From: CAZAQV01 sp964487255
GTDB lineage: Bacteria > Myxococcota_A > Polyangia > Polyangiales > CAZAQV01
DNA length: 64,000 nt
Direction of reading: 5' to 3'
Assembly: GCA_964487255.1 (NCBI GenBank)
Contig: CAZAQV010000004.1
Span: forward strand, 243,106-307,105
This document shows positions 23,770-32,087 of the stretch, one piece after another. The notes below the pieces were generated by a model, which had not been told where the DNA came from, did not search any database, and was given only the letters and a program-made list of their open reading frames with translations. Positions within the stretch are counted from its first letter, which is position 1, and each line of letters begins with the position of its first letter. Position numbers and translations under genes: made by a program.

Positions 23770-25437
23770 CTAGCTTTCGTCTGCGGCCTGCTCGGCAGCC
23801 GCCTCGGCAACGCCCGGAGGAACCTTTTCTTTGGGTACGTAGAGAATAATCTCCTCGCCCGCCTTGAGCGTCGTGTTGCGTGAGAAACGGTTGATGCGCG
23901 CAATCGAAGCCGCTTCAAGTTCGAAGTGCTTGGCGAGCCCGGTCAAGGTGTCACCATCTTTGACCGTGTACAGGATACGTACGCGCCCGCGCTGCGCCTC
24001 GTGGTGTGCAAAAAAGTCGTCTGAGCCGACGACGAGTGGGGTGACTTCGCTCTCGCGGAGTACCAGGGCCGTCGACAGGTCAAACGATTTGTCGACGAAG
24101 ATTTGTAGCACCATTCCAGCTTGCAGCGGTGCGTTGGGTCGAATGTTGTTCCAACGAGCCAAGTCCTCGATTGCGACGCCAAAGAAACGAGCGATTCGAC
24201 CGGCGTCGTCTCGCGAAGTCACCTCGTAAAAGACACGTTCGCGGTCGGGATAGCTGAAATGACCGTCCGCGATCGTGACCACGACCGGCGTGGTGTCTTC
24301 CTCTGCGGGCTCGCGAGGCGGATTCTTGGGCACGACGATACATGTGCCGGGCTCAAGCGGAAGGCGGAGTGAAATGGGGTTGAGCTCACGAATGCGAGCG
24401 ATGGCCACACCGTAACGAGAGGCGATCGCATCAACGGTTTCGCCGAAGCGAACCTTATGGATGCGATGCGCCATGTTGCGTTGCCGTATTTTCGACCATG
24501 TTTCCATGAACACGACGCTCTTACCTTGCGGGATGCGGACTTTGTACGTCGTGTCTTCCGGGGTGCGCTTGCGTTTGAGGGATGGGTTGAGGTGTTCGAG
24601 CACTTCGACGCTTGTGTGCGCTGCGCGCGCAATGTGTTTGAGGTGGCTCCCAGGAGGAACCTCGACTTCATCGAAGTGCCACGGGTCCAGTTCGTCGATG
24701 TCCGGCAGCGATAGCGCGTCCACGTTCTTTGCAGCGAAGGCGACCGCTACGATCCGTGCCACGTAATGACGAGTTTCGTTGGGAATGCCCGACTCCATCC
24801 GAGCAAGAAACCAAAAGTCGTTGCTGTTGTACTTGCGAATCGACTTTGTGAGGCCGAAATAGCCCATGTTATAGGCGGCGAACGCGAGCTCCCAGGAACC
24901 CAACTTGGAGTGAAGTTCGCGCAAGAAACGAGCGGCCGCACGCGTCGCGAGGATAGGGTCGCGGCGCTCGTCGATCTCGCGATCGATACGAAGACCGTAA
25001 TGCGCGCCTGTGCGCTTTACGAACTGCCACATGCCAACCGCCGCGGCGCGTGACTTGACGACCGGATCGAGGCCACTTTCGACAAATGCGACGTAGACCA
25101 AGTCCTCAGGCACACCTTCTTCTTTGAGTACCTCACGTAGCTTCGCTTCGTAGCGACCCGCACGGCGGAGCCAAACCTTGAGCGTGGCTCGCATGCCTGG
25201 GTCGCTGCGGTAGCGTTCAAGGGCATCTGCAACTTCGGGCGAGAGACGCGCCGAGAACGCCGGAGCGTGAAGGTCCTTCATCCATTCGTATTCGGTCGCG
25301 GCTTCGGCCTCGGACGTGAGCGAGAGTGGGTAGTGGACGCCGTGATGCGCACTCTGCAGTTCCGTGGGTCCCTGCGCGGCGCTCTGTCCGAGCGTGCAAA
25401 GTGTATAAAAGAAGCAAGCGGCGAACTGCAGGCGCAC
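23770..25437 (-). CDS. Lytic transglycosylase with three LysM domains (MltD-like)
   Basis: 555 residues from GTG 25437, with a signal peptide (FAACFFYTLCTLGQSAAQG). The SLT domain (about 85-250) has the catalytic glutamate in YVAFVESGLDPVVKSRAAAV, then GMWQFVKRTGAHYGL and AFAAYNMGYFGL. Three LysM modules follow: HKVRFGETVDAIASRYGV, YEVTSRDDAGRIARFFGV and YTVKDGDTLTGLAKHFEL. The enzyme cleaves glycan strands to 1,6-anhydro-muropeptides. The gene heads the minus-strand envelope cluster, about 75 bp upstream of the DUF4129 gene. Confidence 0.9.
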   Translation of the reverse strand: MRLQFAACFFYTLCTLGQSAAQGPTELQSAHHGVHYPLSLTSEAEAATEYEWMKDLHAPAFSARLSPEVADALERYRSDPGMRATLKVWLRRAGRYEAKLREVLKEEGVPEDLVYVAFVESGLDPVVKSRAAAVGMWQFVKRTGAHYGLRIDREIDERRDPILATRAAARFLRELHSKLGSWELAFAAYNMGYFGLTKSIRKYNSNDFWFLARMESGIPNETRHYVARIVAVAFAAKNVDALSLPDIDELDPWHFDEVEVPPGSHLKHIARAAHTSVEVLEHLNPSLKRKRTPEDTTYKVRIPQGKSVVFMETWSKIRQRNMAHRIHKVRFGETVDAIASRYGVAIARIRELNPISLRLPLEPGTCIVVPKNPPREPAEEDTTPVVVTIADGHFSYPDRERVFYEVTSRDDAGRIARFFGVAIEDLARWNNIRPNAPLQAGMVLQIFVDKSFDLSTALVLRESEVTPLVVGSDDFFAHHEAQRGRVRILYTVKDGDTLTGLAKHFELEAASIARINRFSRNTTLKAGEEIILYVPKEKVPPGVAEAAAEQAADES

Positions 25438-25514
25438 AGCGCAATGCTAGTCGATGTCCAGCGGCATGTTCCACAAACACGCTTCGGGAACAGACGTGCT
25501 AGTCTCCCACTGCG

Positions 25515-26168
25515 ATGCCGAAACGCGGAATTCTTGAGCTTTATGTGGCGCTTGCGCTGGCGACAGGCGCCTGCGGTGGTAGCGCCGAAGTTGGTCCAGA
25601 GGTGCAGACGCGGCCGCGCGATGGTGGGGACCCCCATGGCGCCCCTTCGCTGCGATCGCTTCCGGCGGATGATGTGGACCCGCGAACCTTCACGCCACTG
25701 ATGAAGCGCGCTTGGGAGGCGAGCCGCGACGCACTCGAGCTCAAGGCACCCGCTTTTCCCCAAGAGCCTACCAGTGAGGAGTGGAATGCATGGAGTCAAC
25801 GCGTGTTTCAACCATGGCTTCAGCAAAAGCAAGGCATGGTGGTGGCGGCGCGTCGTGAGCTCGACATGGCGGCGACGCAAAGCATGCGTCAGCGCATTAT
25901 GGCAGGAGCGATCGTTGGGCTCCTGTACGAGGACCTTGCGCATGTTCTGCTCGCTGTACCGACACCCAAAGCGATTCTGGAGGAAGACCCGGACATCGTC
26001 GAGGCGTTCAAGCATGTGGTGGAGGGCCAGGCGCGTCCCTACCTCGAGCATTCGCGGGCAGCGTATTCGGCGTGTAAACAAAATGCCGCGTCGGGGCGCG
26101 GCGGGCTCGGACATTGGTCGAACTATTGCAAGCAGCGGGAAGCGAACTTGCCACGTTCACGTCCATGA
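25515..26168 (+). CDS. Predicted lipoprotein, unknown function
   Basis: 217 residues. The signal peptide MPKRGILELYVALALATGAC has a lipobox-like ATGAC, so it is probably lipid-anchored. The mature protein starts GGSAEVGPEVQTRP, then a short linker and a mainly helical domain (MKRAWEASRDALELKAP, EEWNAWSQRVFQPWLQQKQ) ending with two cysteines (YSACKQNA, SNYCKQRE). I do not recognise the family. Divergent from the lytic transglycosylase gene with about 75 bp between starts. Confidence 0.65.
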   Translation: MPKRGILELYVALALATGACGGSAEVGPEVQTRPRDGGDPHGAPSLRSLPADDVDPRTFTPLMKRAWEASRDALELKAPAFPQEPTSEEWNAWSQRVFQPWLQQKQGMVVAARRELDMAATQSMRQRIMAGAIVGLLYEDLAHVLLAVPTPKAILEEDPDIVEAFKHVVEGQARPYLEHSRAAYSACKQNAASGRGGLGHWSNYCKQREANLPRSRP

Positions 26169-26173
26169 ATCGC

Positions 26174-26396
26174 GAAGAACCATGAAGGCCGCGATGAGTG
26201 CTCTTTCGCGGAAGCCGATGTGCTAGTGCTCTGACCGGGAGATTGTGAGCCTGGATCGCACAGCAGCGGAGTGAAATCGTAGGAGAGAAAACGATGGACG
26301 TGCAGAGTACATTCGAGTTTGAACGACAACCGAGTTCGCTTTGCTGCGAAGCGACACGGATCAGAACCTCCTGGTCAGAGCACTAGGAGCACATCG
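26174..26396. repeat. Dispersed hairpin repeat (family R1) interrupted by a small element
   Basis: Bases 26174-26226 and 26387-26396 belong to a repeat that also occurs at 59474-59538. In both places GAAGAACCA is followed by a diverged stretch and then a 27-bp core. The core is intact at 59512-59538; here it is split into 26210-26226 and 26387-26396. The core is a hairpin (CGATGTGCT, 3-base loop, AGCACATCG). The motif GAAGAACCATGAA occurs at 26174-26186, again at 26420-26432 (overlapping the next start codon), and on the minus strand at 29922-29934. Confidence 0.65.
26227..26382. mobile_element. 156-bp MITE-like insertion with terminal inverted repeats and CTAG duplication
   Basis: The ends TGCTCTGACC (26227-26236) and GGTCAGAGCA (26373-26382) are perfect inverted repeats; they extend to 15 bp with one mismatch. 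CTAG stands on both sides (26223-26226 and 26383-26386). Removing the 156 bp and one CTAG restores exactly the 27-bp core found uninterrupted at 59512-59538, so this is an insertion with a 4-bp target duplication. It is too short to code for a transposase. A 30-codon open frame starting near 26294 is probably meaningless. A 4-bp CTAG duplication is reminiscent of the YTAR preference of IS5-group transposases, but the ends do not match any element I can name. Confidence 0.75.
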
Positions 26397-26427
26397 ATGC
26401 TTGAAAGTGAAAGGCTAACGAAGAACC

Positions 26428-27429
26428 ATGAACAGAGTCGACGCACTAGATGTTCTGCGCGCGTTCGCGGTGGTGCAAATGGTGCAGGGCCACACGCTTG
26501 ACGCGCTGCTCGATGAATCGCTCCGTGACGGAACGTGGTTCGAAGTGTGGCGTTGGCTCCGCGGCCTCACCGCGCCTGCATTCTTATTTTGTGCAGGTTT
26601 TGCGTTCATCTTGGCGCACCAGCGACGTCCGGAAGCTGTGGGCCGACGAATGCGGCGTGCGCTTTTGCTTATCGGTCTCGGCTATGCGCTGCGGACGCCC
26701 TGGCTCGCTCTTTTTACAGGCAACCTGGATGCCGATTCCCTTCGCAGCTGGGCGCTCGTTGACGTTCTTCAGTGCATCGGTGTCAGCATCGCGCTGCTCG
26801 AGGCGAGCATGCGCCTCCGCGCGACAGGGCGGACCTGGCTTTGGGGCCTGGTGACGGCGGTAAGTTTGTTGCTGGGGCCGGGCGGGCTATGGCTCGGCCC
26901 CGGCCTTCCGACATGGACCGCGAACTATCTGGGCCAGGACACGTTATTTGCGTTGCTGCCGTGGGCAGGGCATCTCGCGGCTGGCGCACTGTTCGCTGAG
27001 CTTCGCGGACTGGCCCCGACGCAAGTCCGAGGGAGACGGCTTGCGCGCGCGAGTTTGCTGGCCGCGCCGATCGTGCTGGCCGCGCTTTTCGATGCGTTGG
27101 CGCGTGGCGTCGGGGCGCATGGCATTCGCCTTGTGTGCGTGCTGCTGCTCATGTGCCTCTTTGGCGTTGTCGCCTCTCGCATGGGACAGACCACGCTGCG
27201 CATCGCGCGAGACGTGTCGGCGTCGTCGCTTTTTGTCTATGTGACGCACATCGCGATCGTATATGCGTCAGGCGTTGGTCTTGCCGTGCGGCCGGGGCCA
27301 ACCCTGCCGCTGCCAGTTGCGCTCGGCAGTGCGCTTGCACTGTTGCTCGGCTGCTTGCTGCTACGTCGCGTATGGAAGCGCATTCGCGGTTTCACCCGTG
27401 TAAGCGGTCTTCTTCAAACCCGTGAATGA
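26428..27429 (+). CDS. HGSNAT/DUF1624-like multi-pass membrane acyltransferase family protein
   Basis: 333 residues with about ten hydrophobic helices. The N-terminus RVDALDVLRAFAVVQMVQGHTLD matches the start of the heparan-alpha-glucosaminide N-acetyltransferase catalytic / DUF1624 family, with the conserved R-x-D-x-x-R pattern and a histidine at the end of helix 1. LRGLTAPAFLFCAGFAFIL is the typical second helix. Bacterial members are predicted to acetylate or otherwise modify sugars or lipids across the membrane; the substrate is unknown. The start ATG lies inside a copy of the GAAGAACCATGAA repeat motif, so a repeat may provide its translation start region. Confidence 0.75.
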   Translation: MNRVDALDVLRAFAVVQMVQGHTLDALLDESLRDGTWFEVWRWLRGLTAPAFLFCAGFAFILAHQRRPEAVGRRMRRALLLIGLGYALRTPWLALFTGNLDADSLRSWALVDVLQCIGVSIALLEASMRLRATGRTWLWGLVTAVSLLLGPGGLWLGPGLPTWTANYLGQDTLFALLPWAGHLAAGALFAELRGLAPTQVRGRRLARASLLAAPIVLAALFDALARGVGAHGIRLVCVLLLMCLFGVVASRMGQTTLRIARDVSASSLFVYVTHIAIVYASGVGLAVRPGPTLPLPVALGSALALLLGCLLLRRVWKRIRGFTRVSGLLQTRE

Positions 27430-27477
27430 GGCTGTGAGTCTTGTTCTCGGCCGCAAGTTCTTACTATTTGCTGCGGC

Positions 27478-29205
27478 TCATTCTCGGATGATGGCTTCGT
27501 GGTCGGGGGCTGCCGTGTAGACCAGTGCGCCTTCCGCGGAACGCCCCAACTCGGCCGCGTTGGCTTCGTCGGTGTCGATGTGCATTTCGAGCCGATAGCT
27601 GTCTTTGACGCGCACCAGGACATCGCCAAAAACGAGGTCGCGCTCACCACCGGTGATCGCCACCTGGACCTCGTCGCCGTCTTTGACCCCGTACTCATCG
27701 GCGTCCGCGGGCGTCATGTGGATGTGACGCCACGCGCAGATGAGACCCTCGTCGAGTTTGAGAGTGCCCGAGGGGCCGACCAGTGTAATTGGCGCAGAGC
27801 CTTTCACTTTGCCGGAGTGGCGCACCGGTGCGTCGACGCCGAGTTTGAACTCATCGGTGCGTGAGATTTCGATTTGGCAGGCACGGCGAAGTGGGCCCAG
27901 GACACGCACGTCCTCGATTTTTGCCTTGGGACCGACGAGCGTGAGGGTTTGCTTCGACGCAAACTGCCCGGGCTGCGAAAGCGGGTGCAGTTCTTCAAGT
28001 TCGCTGCCTTTGCCAAAGAGCGCGTCCATCGCTTCGCGCGTGAGGTGAATGTGTCGCGCGCTGACCGCGATCGGAATGGGCTTTCGATTCGGTGGCGACT
28101 TCTGCAACAACGCACGTGTCGCTTCGGCCAGCATCCACTCTTCGTCCGTTTTGACGACGAGGGCGCGCACGCGTGAGCCTTGCGCGCTGATTTCCCGCAC
28201 GGGATGTTCTTGGCTCACGGCGGCGTCCCGGTTTCGGTCCTCGTCGAGGTGCACACCTAGAAACTCGAGCCGCTGTAAAATACGGCGGCGCATCGAAACG
28301 CTGTTTTCGCCGATGCCTGCCGTAAACGCGATCACGTCGACGCCGCCCATGGCGGCCGCGTAAGCGCCTACGTACTTTCGCGCTTGGTGGGCAAAGACGT
28401 TGATGGCGAGCCGCGCTCGGTCGTGGCCTTCGGCGGCGGCCATTTCGAGGTCGCGCAGGTCGCCGCTGATACCGCTTAGTCCCTTGAGTCCGCCGTCTCG
28501 ATTGAGCAGTGTTTCGGTCTCCTCGATGCCGAGTTCGCGTGCAAGTCGCAGCACGACGCCTGCGTCGATGTCGCCAGCGCGGGTGCTCATCACGAGTCCT
28601 TCGAGCGGCGTCATGCCCATGCTTGTCTCGACGCTACGACCATACTCGATGGCGCACGCGCTACAGCCGCCGCCAAGGTGCAGCGATACGGTGCGAAGTT
28701 CACGTGGGTCGCGGCCCAAATGCTCGGCGGCGCGCTGCGCGATGCACGCATGCGACGGACCGTGAAAACCGTAGCGACGCACCGCGGAGTGTGCCTCAGG
28801 GTCGATGGCGTAGTGTTTCGCGCGTCGCGGCAAGGTGTGGTGAAAGGATGTGTCGAAGACGGCGACGTGCGGAATGTCGGGCAACGCTCTGCGTGCGGCC
28901 CTGATCCCGGCGATGTTCGGGGGGTTGTGAAGGGGCGCGAGCGGAACAAGGGCTTCGAGCTGCTCCACGGTAGCGTCGTCGATCAGCGCCGGACGCGCAT
29001 TGTTGGCGCCGCCGTGCACAACGCGATGGGCGACTGCGTCGATGCTTGAGCCGTCGAGGCTTTCGAGGAGCTCGTTGATGGCGTGCGTATGGCCGTCTTC
29101 TTTTTCGTTGAGCCGTTCGACCTTTCCGGCTTGTTCGCGGGTCGAGCCCGAAAAGAGTGCGTACTTGAGGCTCGTTGAACCGCTGTTGACGACCAAGATT
29201 TTCAT
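27478..29205 (-). CDS. Acetate/propionate kinase fused to PduL-type phosphotransacylase
   Basis: 575 residues, start ATG 29205 (MKILVVNSGSTSLKY). Residues 1 to about 368 are a complete acetate kinase: NSGSTSLK, AHRVVHGG, FDTSFHHT, FHGPSH (147-152) and TAGIGEN (295-301). Residues about 375-555 are a complete PduL phosphate acyltransferase: RHIHLT with His385/His387, RHIHMT with His494/His496, and His542, the expected zinc/active-site histidines. The fusion would convert acetate or propionate plus ATP to acyl-phosphate and pass it directly to CoA (or run in reverse to make ATP). It follows the short-chain fatty-acid transporter by 28 bp, forming an uptake-activation operon. No BMC targeting peptide is evident. 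Confidence 0.92.
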   Translation of the reverse strand: MKILVVNSGSTSLKYALFSGSTREQAGKVERLNEKEDGHTHAINELLESLDGSSIDAVAHRVVHGGANNARPALIDDATVEQLEALVPLAPLHNPPNIAGIRAARRALPDIPHVAVFDTSFHHTLPRRAKHYAIDPEAHSAVRRYGFHGPSHACIAQRAAEHLGRDPRELRTVSLHLGGGCSACAIEYGRSVETSMGMTPLEGLVMSTRAGDIDAGVVLRLARELGIEETETLLNRDGGLKGLSGISGDLRDLEMAAAEGHDRARLAINVFAHQARKYVGAYAAAMGGVDVIAFTAGIGENSVSMRRRILQRLEFLGVHLDEDRNRDAAVSQEHPVREISAQGSRVRALVVKTDEEWMLAEATRALLQKSPPNRKPIPIAVSARHIHLTREAMDALFGKGSELEELHPLSQPGQFASKQTLTLVGPKAKIEDVRVLGPLRRACQIEISRTDEFKLGVDAPVRHSGKVKGSAPITLVGPSGTLKLDEGLICAWRHIHMTPADADEYGVKDGDEVQVAITGGERDLVFGDVLVRVKDSYRLEMHIDTDEANAAELGRSAEGALVYTAAPDHEAIIRE

Positions 29206-29233
29206 GCAGCGAGCATATCGAAGCAGGCGAGCC

Positions 29234-30760
29234 TTACCAGCCCGCACTGGCGAAATAGACGAGCCAGGCGCCGATCCAAAGCGCGGCGAACAGCATCACG
29301 AGGGCCGTGTAACCAATAATATCCTTGGCCTTGGCGCCGGTGATGGCCAGGAGCGGCAATGCCCAAAAAGGTTGGAGCATGTTGGTCAACTGATCGCCAT
29401 ACGCCACCGACATCATGGTCAGTGCCGATGAGAGGTCGAGGTCGACCGCGCCTTGCATCGCGATGGGCGCTTGAATAGCCCATTGCCCTCCGCCGCTCGG
29501 CACGAACATGTTGACCAAGGCTGCCGAACCGAAGGTCGCGAGCGGAAAGAGGCTTGCGGGGACCGATTGCGTGAACGATGTGGCGATGCTCGCTGCCAGA
29601 CCGGTGCCGCGCATCACGCCCATGATGCCGGCGTAGAATGGAAACTGCAGCACGATGCCGGTCGTTCCGCGCACGCCGTCTGCCACAGCCTTTGCGTACG
29701 CTCGTAAGTTGCCGTGCGCAGCGAGTCCCAGGGTCAGGAAGATGAGGTTCAGTGCGTTGGGGTCGAGCTGCGAGATGCCGCGCATCGCGAGGAAGTTCCA
29801 CACGCCCGCGCCCAGTGCGGCGATCACGCACCACGCCAGCACGCGCGACTCATCGAGGCGCTGTAGCCATGACTCTTCGGGCTCTACTTTTGGCTCTTCG
29901 GCTAACGCTCGATTCGCAGTATTCATGGTTCTTCGGCGATCGCTCGATTCGAACGCGTCGTGCTGGTAGCACAACGGTTCTCGATCTCGCTGCCTCATCA
30001 CGGCCGTGCCGGTAGCACGTCGCTGCTCGGTCTCGCTGGCCTCATCGCGGCGCGGGTGCAGGTAGAACAAGAGCAGCGGTACAAGGATGAGCAGGCCGCC
30101 GGTGATGATGAGGTTGGGCGCCGCCAGCACCGACTCGGTAAAGGGCAGGGTGCCGACCCGGGCGGCGAGCTCTGTGCCCAAAAACTTTCGCACGTCCGCT
30201 TCAAGCGTCATCTTGAGCGGCGCTGAGCCGCTCAGACCACCGTGCCAGCAGAGCATTCCCGTATATCCGGCAGCCGCCAAGAGCGGGTAGTTGTGGGGGA
30301 TGTTCCGGCGTCCGAGCGAGCGTCCCATATCCCTCGCCAGCATGGCGCCGACGATGAGGCCTAAACCCCAGTTCAGTAGGCCGCACAGCATTGCGGTCGC
30401 GCTGACGAGCGCCACCGCCGCTCTCGGAGAGCGCGCGAGGCTGCTGACACGGCGAATGAGCTTCTCGGCGATCGGCGAGCAAGCGAGCGCGTGGCCGGTG
30501 ACCAGAATCAGCACCATCTGCATCGAGAACGCCAAGAGGCTGAAAAAACCTGCGTCTCCCTGCCATGCGGCGATGATCTGGGCTGGCCCTGCGTCTTGGC
30601 TGAGCCAGGCGAGCCCAAACGTCAGCCCGGTGAGCAGGATGGCGAGCACCATCGGATCGGGGGTCGTTTTTCGGAAAAAATGAGCGAAGCGATCGCCCGC
30701 TCTCTGTAGAAGGTTCGCTTTCATCGTAGATTTGCGTCGATCGGCGGTCGTTTCCTTCAT
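29234..30760 (-). CDS. Short-chain fatty-acid transporter (AtoE family)
   Basis: About 508 residues from ATG 30760; ATG 30724 is an alternative. The family signatures are FRKTTPDPMVLAILLTGLTF at the N-terminus, GLLNWGLGLIVGAMLARDMG in the middle and VPSGGGQWAIQAPI near the C-terminus, on about ten membrane helices. AtoE proteins import acetoacetate, butyrate and similar acids. The cytoplasmic loop at residues ~237-287 is unusual: its DNA contains an imperfect tandem duplication and an inverted copy of the GAAGAACCATGAA repeat, giving the odd peptide VMRQRDREPLCYQHDAFESS. Reading frame is kept. Confidence 0.88.
   Translation of the reverse strand: MKETTADRRKSTMKANLLQRAGDRFAHFFRKTTPDPMVLAILLTGLTFGLAWLSQDAGPAQIIAAWQGDAGFFSLLAFSMQMVLILVTGHALACSPIAEKLIRRVSSLARSPRAAVALVSATAMLCGLLNWGLGLIVGAMLARDMGRSLGRRNIPHNYPLLAAAGYTGMLCWHGGLSGSAPLKMTLEADVRKFLGTELAARVGTLPFTESVLAAPNLIITGGLLILVPLLLFYLHPRRDEASETEQRRATGTAVMRQRDREPLCYQHDAFESSDRRRTMNTANRALAEEPKVEPEESWLQRLDESRVLAWCVIAALGAGVWNFLAMRGISQLDPNALNLIFLTLGLAAHGNLRAYAKAVADGVRGTTGIVLQFPFYAGIMGVMRGTGLAASIATSFTQSVPASLFPLATFGSAALVNMFVPSGGGQWAIQAPIAMQGAVDLDLSSALTMMSVAYGDQLTNMLQPFWALPLLAITGAKAKDIIGYTALVMLFAALWIGAWLVYFASAGW
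29899..30050. repeat. Repeat-derived expansion inside the AtoE-family gene
   Basis: Two imperfect direct copies of about 45 bp (29959-30003 and 30006-30050, each starting GTGCYGGTAGCAC and containing TCTCGCTG and CCTCATC) stand in tandem. Beside them CGCTCGATTCG occurs twice (29907 and 29942), and the sequence TTCATGGTTCTTC (29922-29934) is the reverse complement of a motif seen at 26174 and 26420. All lie in the region coding for a cytoplasmic loop. The repeat was absorbed without breaking the frame. Confidence 0.5.
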
Positions 30761-30797
30761 TGCCGCGTCGCGGCGAGTCCGATAGCATACTCGGACC

Positions 30798-32087
30798 GTG
30801 AGTCGAAAGTGTCCAACCTGCGCGACCGAATACGCAGACGATGTCTTCTTTTGTGGCGAGGATGGCTCAATCACCATCGAGGTCCAAGCCCCGGATGACT
30901 TCGATCCCAGACTTGGTCAACAGCTCGGCGGATACATCGTGGCAGCCCGTGTCGCCGACGGCGCCATGGGACGCGTGTTCGAGGGGCGTCACCCCGAGAC
31001 GAAGGCGCGTGTCGCGATCAAAGTGCTCCACGAGCACGTCGCCAAAGACAAGGTCTCGGTCGAGCGCTTCAAGCGTGAGTACGAAACTTCTGAAGAAATG
31101 GACCACCCGAACATCATCAAGGTCCTCGAGTTCGGTGAGACGCCGGACAAGTCGTGGTTCATGACGATGGAGTTTCTCGAAGGTGAGGAGCTGGGCGAGG
31201 TGCTGCGGCGTGAGCAAGGCGTCGAGGTTCCACGCGCGGTTCGTATTCTGATGCAACTCTGCGATGGACTTGAGTACGCGCACTCATTCGGGGCGATCCA
31301 TCGCGACCTCAAGCCGGACAATATTTTCCTCGTCCCGTCGCCCGAGGGTGACGTGGTGCGAATTCTCGATTTCGGCTCTGTGAAGCTGCAAATGGAGATG
31401 GGCCCCAAGCTTACGGCCTTTGGCACGACCCTGGGGTCTCCGTACTACATGTCGCCGGAGCAAGCGATGGGGAAGCAGGACGTCGACCACCGCTCCGACG
31501 CGTGGGCCGCGGCAGCCATCTTCTACGAGATGCTCACCGGTAAGGTCGCGTTCGAAGGTGGCGCCATCGCGGAAATCCTGATGAAGATTGTGCAAGGTAC
31601 GCCGGTGCCTGCGTCGACGCTGCGCGACGGGCTACCGTCCTTCGTCGACGAGTTCTTCGACAAGGCTTTCGAAAAGGACAAAGAAGCACGTTACGCGGGC
31701 TGCAAAGCGATGGCCGATGCGCTGGTGCAAAAGCTTCGCTTGCCCGGAGACTCCTTGCGCTGGGCCAAAGCCAGTCAAAAAGAGCTTGAGTCCGAGCTCC
31801 TCAAGGGACCTGCAGCGGCTTCGATTCCGCCTTCCGGCACGGCCGGCACGATCATGAGTGATGCACCGCCGCCCATGGAATCGCCCAAGCGCGCGACACC
31901 TCCCTCTGCCGATAGCGCGAATATCACGAATGTTGAGGTTCCCAAAACGCCGCGCATTCCAAGAGAGGCCACGATGTCCAGTGAGAACATGCAACTGCCG
32001 GTCAATTCCGGCGGTAACGGGCTGCTCTACCTCGGTATTGGCATCGCAGCTGTTGTTGTGGTTGCAGTCATCATCGCGCTGACGTAG
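30798..32087 (+). CDS. Ser/Thr protein kinase with N-terminal zinc ribbon and C-terminal membrane anchor
   Basis: 429 residues from a GTG start. A short zinc-ribbon-like start (CPTCATEYADDVFFCGEDG; Cys5, Cys8, Cys19) precedes a Hanks-type kinase domain (about 44-310). The glycine loop is DGAMGRVFEG, the catalytic lysine Lys75 (VAIKVL), the catalytic loop HRDLKPDN (168-175) and the metal motif DFG (191-193); the activation segment ends in GSPYYMSPEQ. All key residues are present. A Pro/Ser/Thr-rich linker leads to a single membrane helix (GLLYLGIGIAAVVVVAVIIAL) at the very end, with almost nothing outside, so the kinase faces the cytoplasm. Its 3' end overlaps the HTTM gene on the other strand by 61 bp. 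Confidence 0.92.
   Translation: MSRKCPTCATEYADDVFFCGEDGSITIEVQAPDDFDPRLGQQLGGYIVAARVADGAMGRVFEGRHPETKARVAIKVLHEHVAKDKVSVERFKREYETSEEMDHPNIIKVLEFGETPDKSWFMTMEFLEGEELGEVLRREQGVEVPRAVRILMQLCDGLEYAHSFGAIHRDLKPDNIFLVPSPEGDVVRILDFGSVKLQMEMGPKLTAFGTTLGSPYYMSPEQAMGKQDVDHRSDAWAAAAIFYEMLTGKVAFEGGAIAEILMKIVQGTPVPASTLRDGLPSFVDEFFDKAFEKDKEARYAGCKAMADALVQKLRLPGDSLRWAKASQKELESELLKGPAAASIPPSGTAGTIMSDAPPPMESPKRATPPSADSANITNVEVPKTPRIPREATMSSENMQLPVNSGGNGLLYLGIGIAAVVVVAVIIALT

Noticed and set aside
26294..26386. Small gene inside the MITE-like element (30 codons with AGGAG upstream)
   Set aside because: It spans the terminal repeat and has no recognisable features; most likely chance.
27478..29205. Bacterial microcompartment locus around PduL
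   Set aside because: No BMC shell genes, aldehyde dehydrogenase or encapsulation peptide adjacent; PduL is fused to AckA and paired with a transporter.
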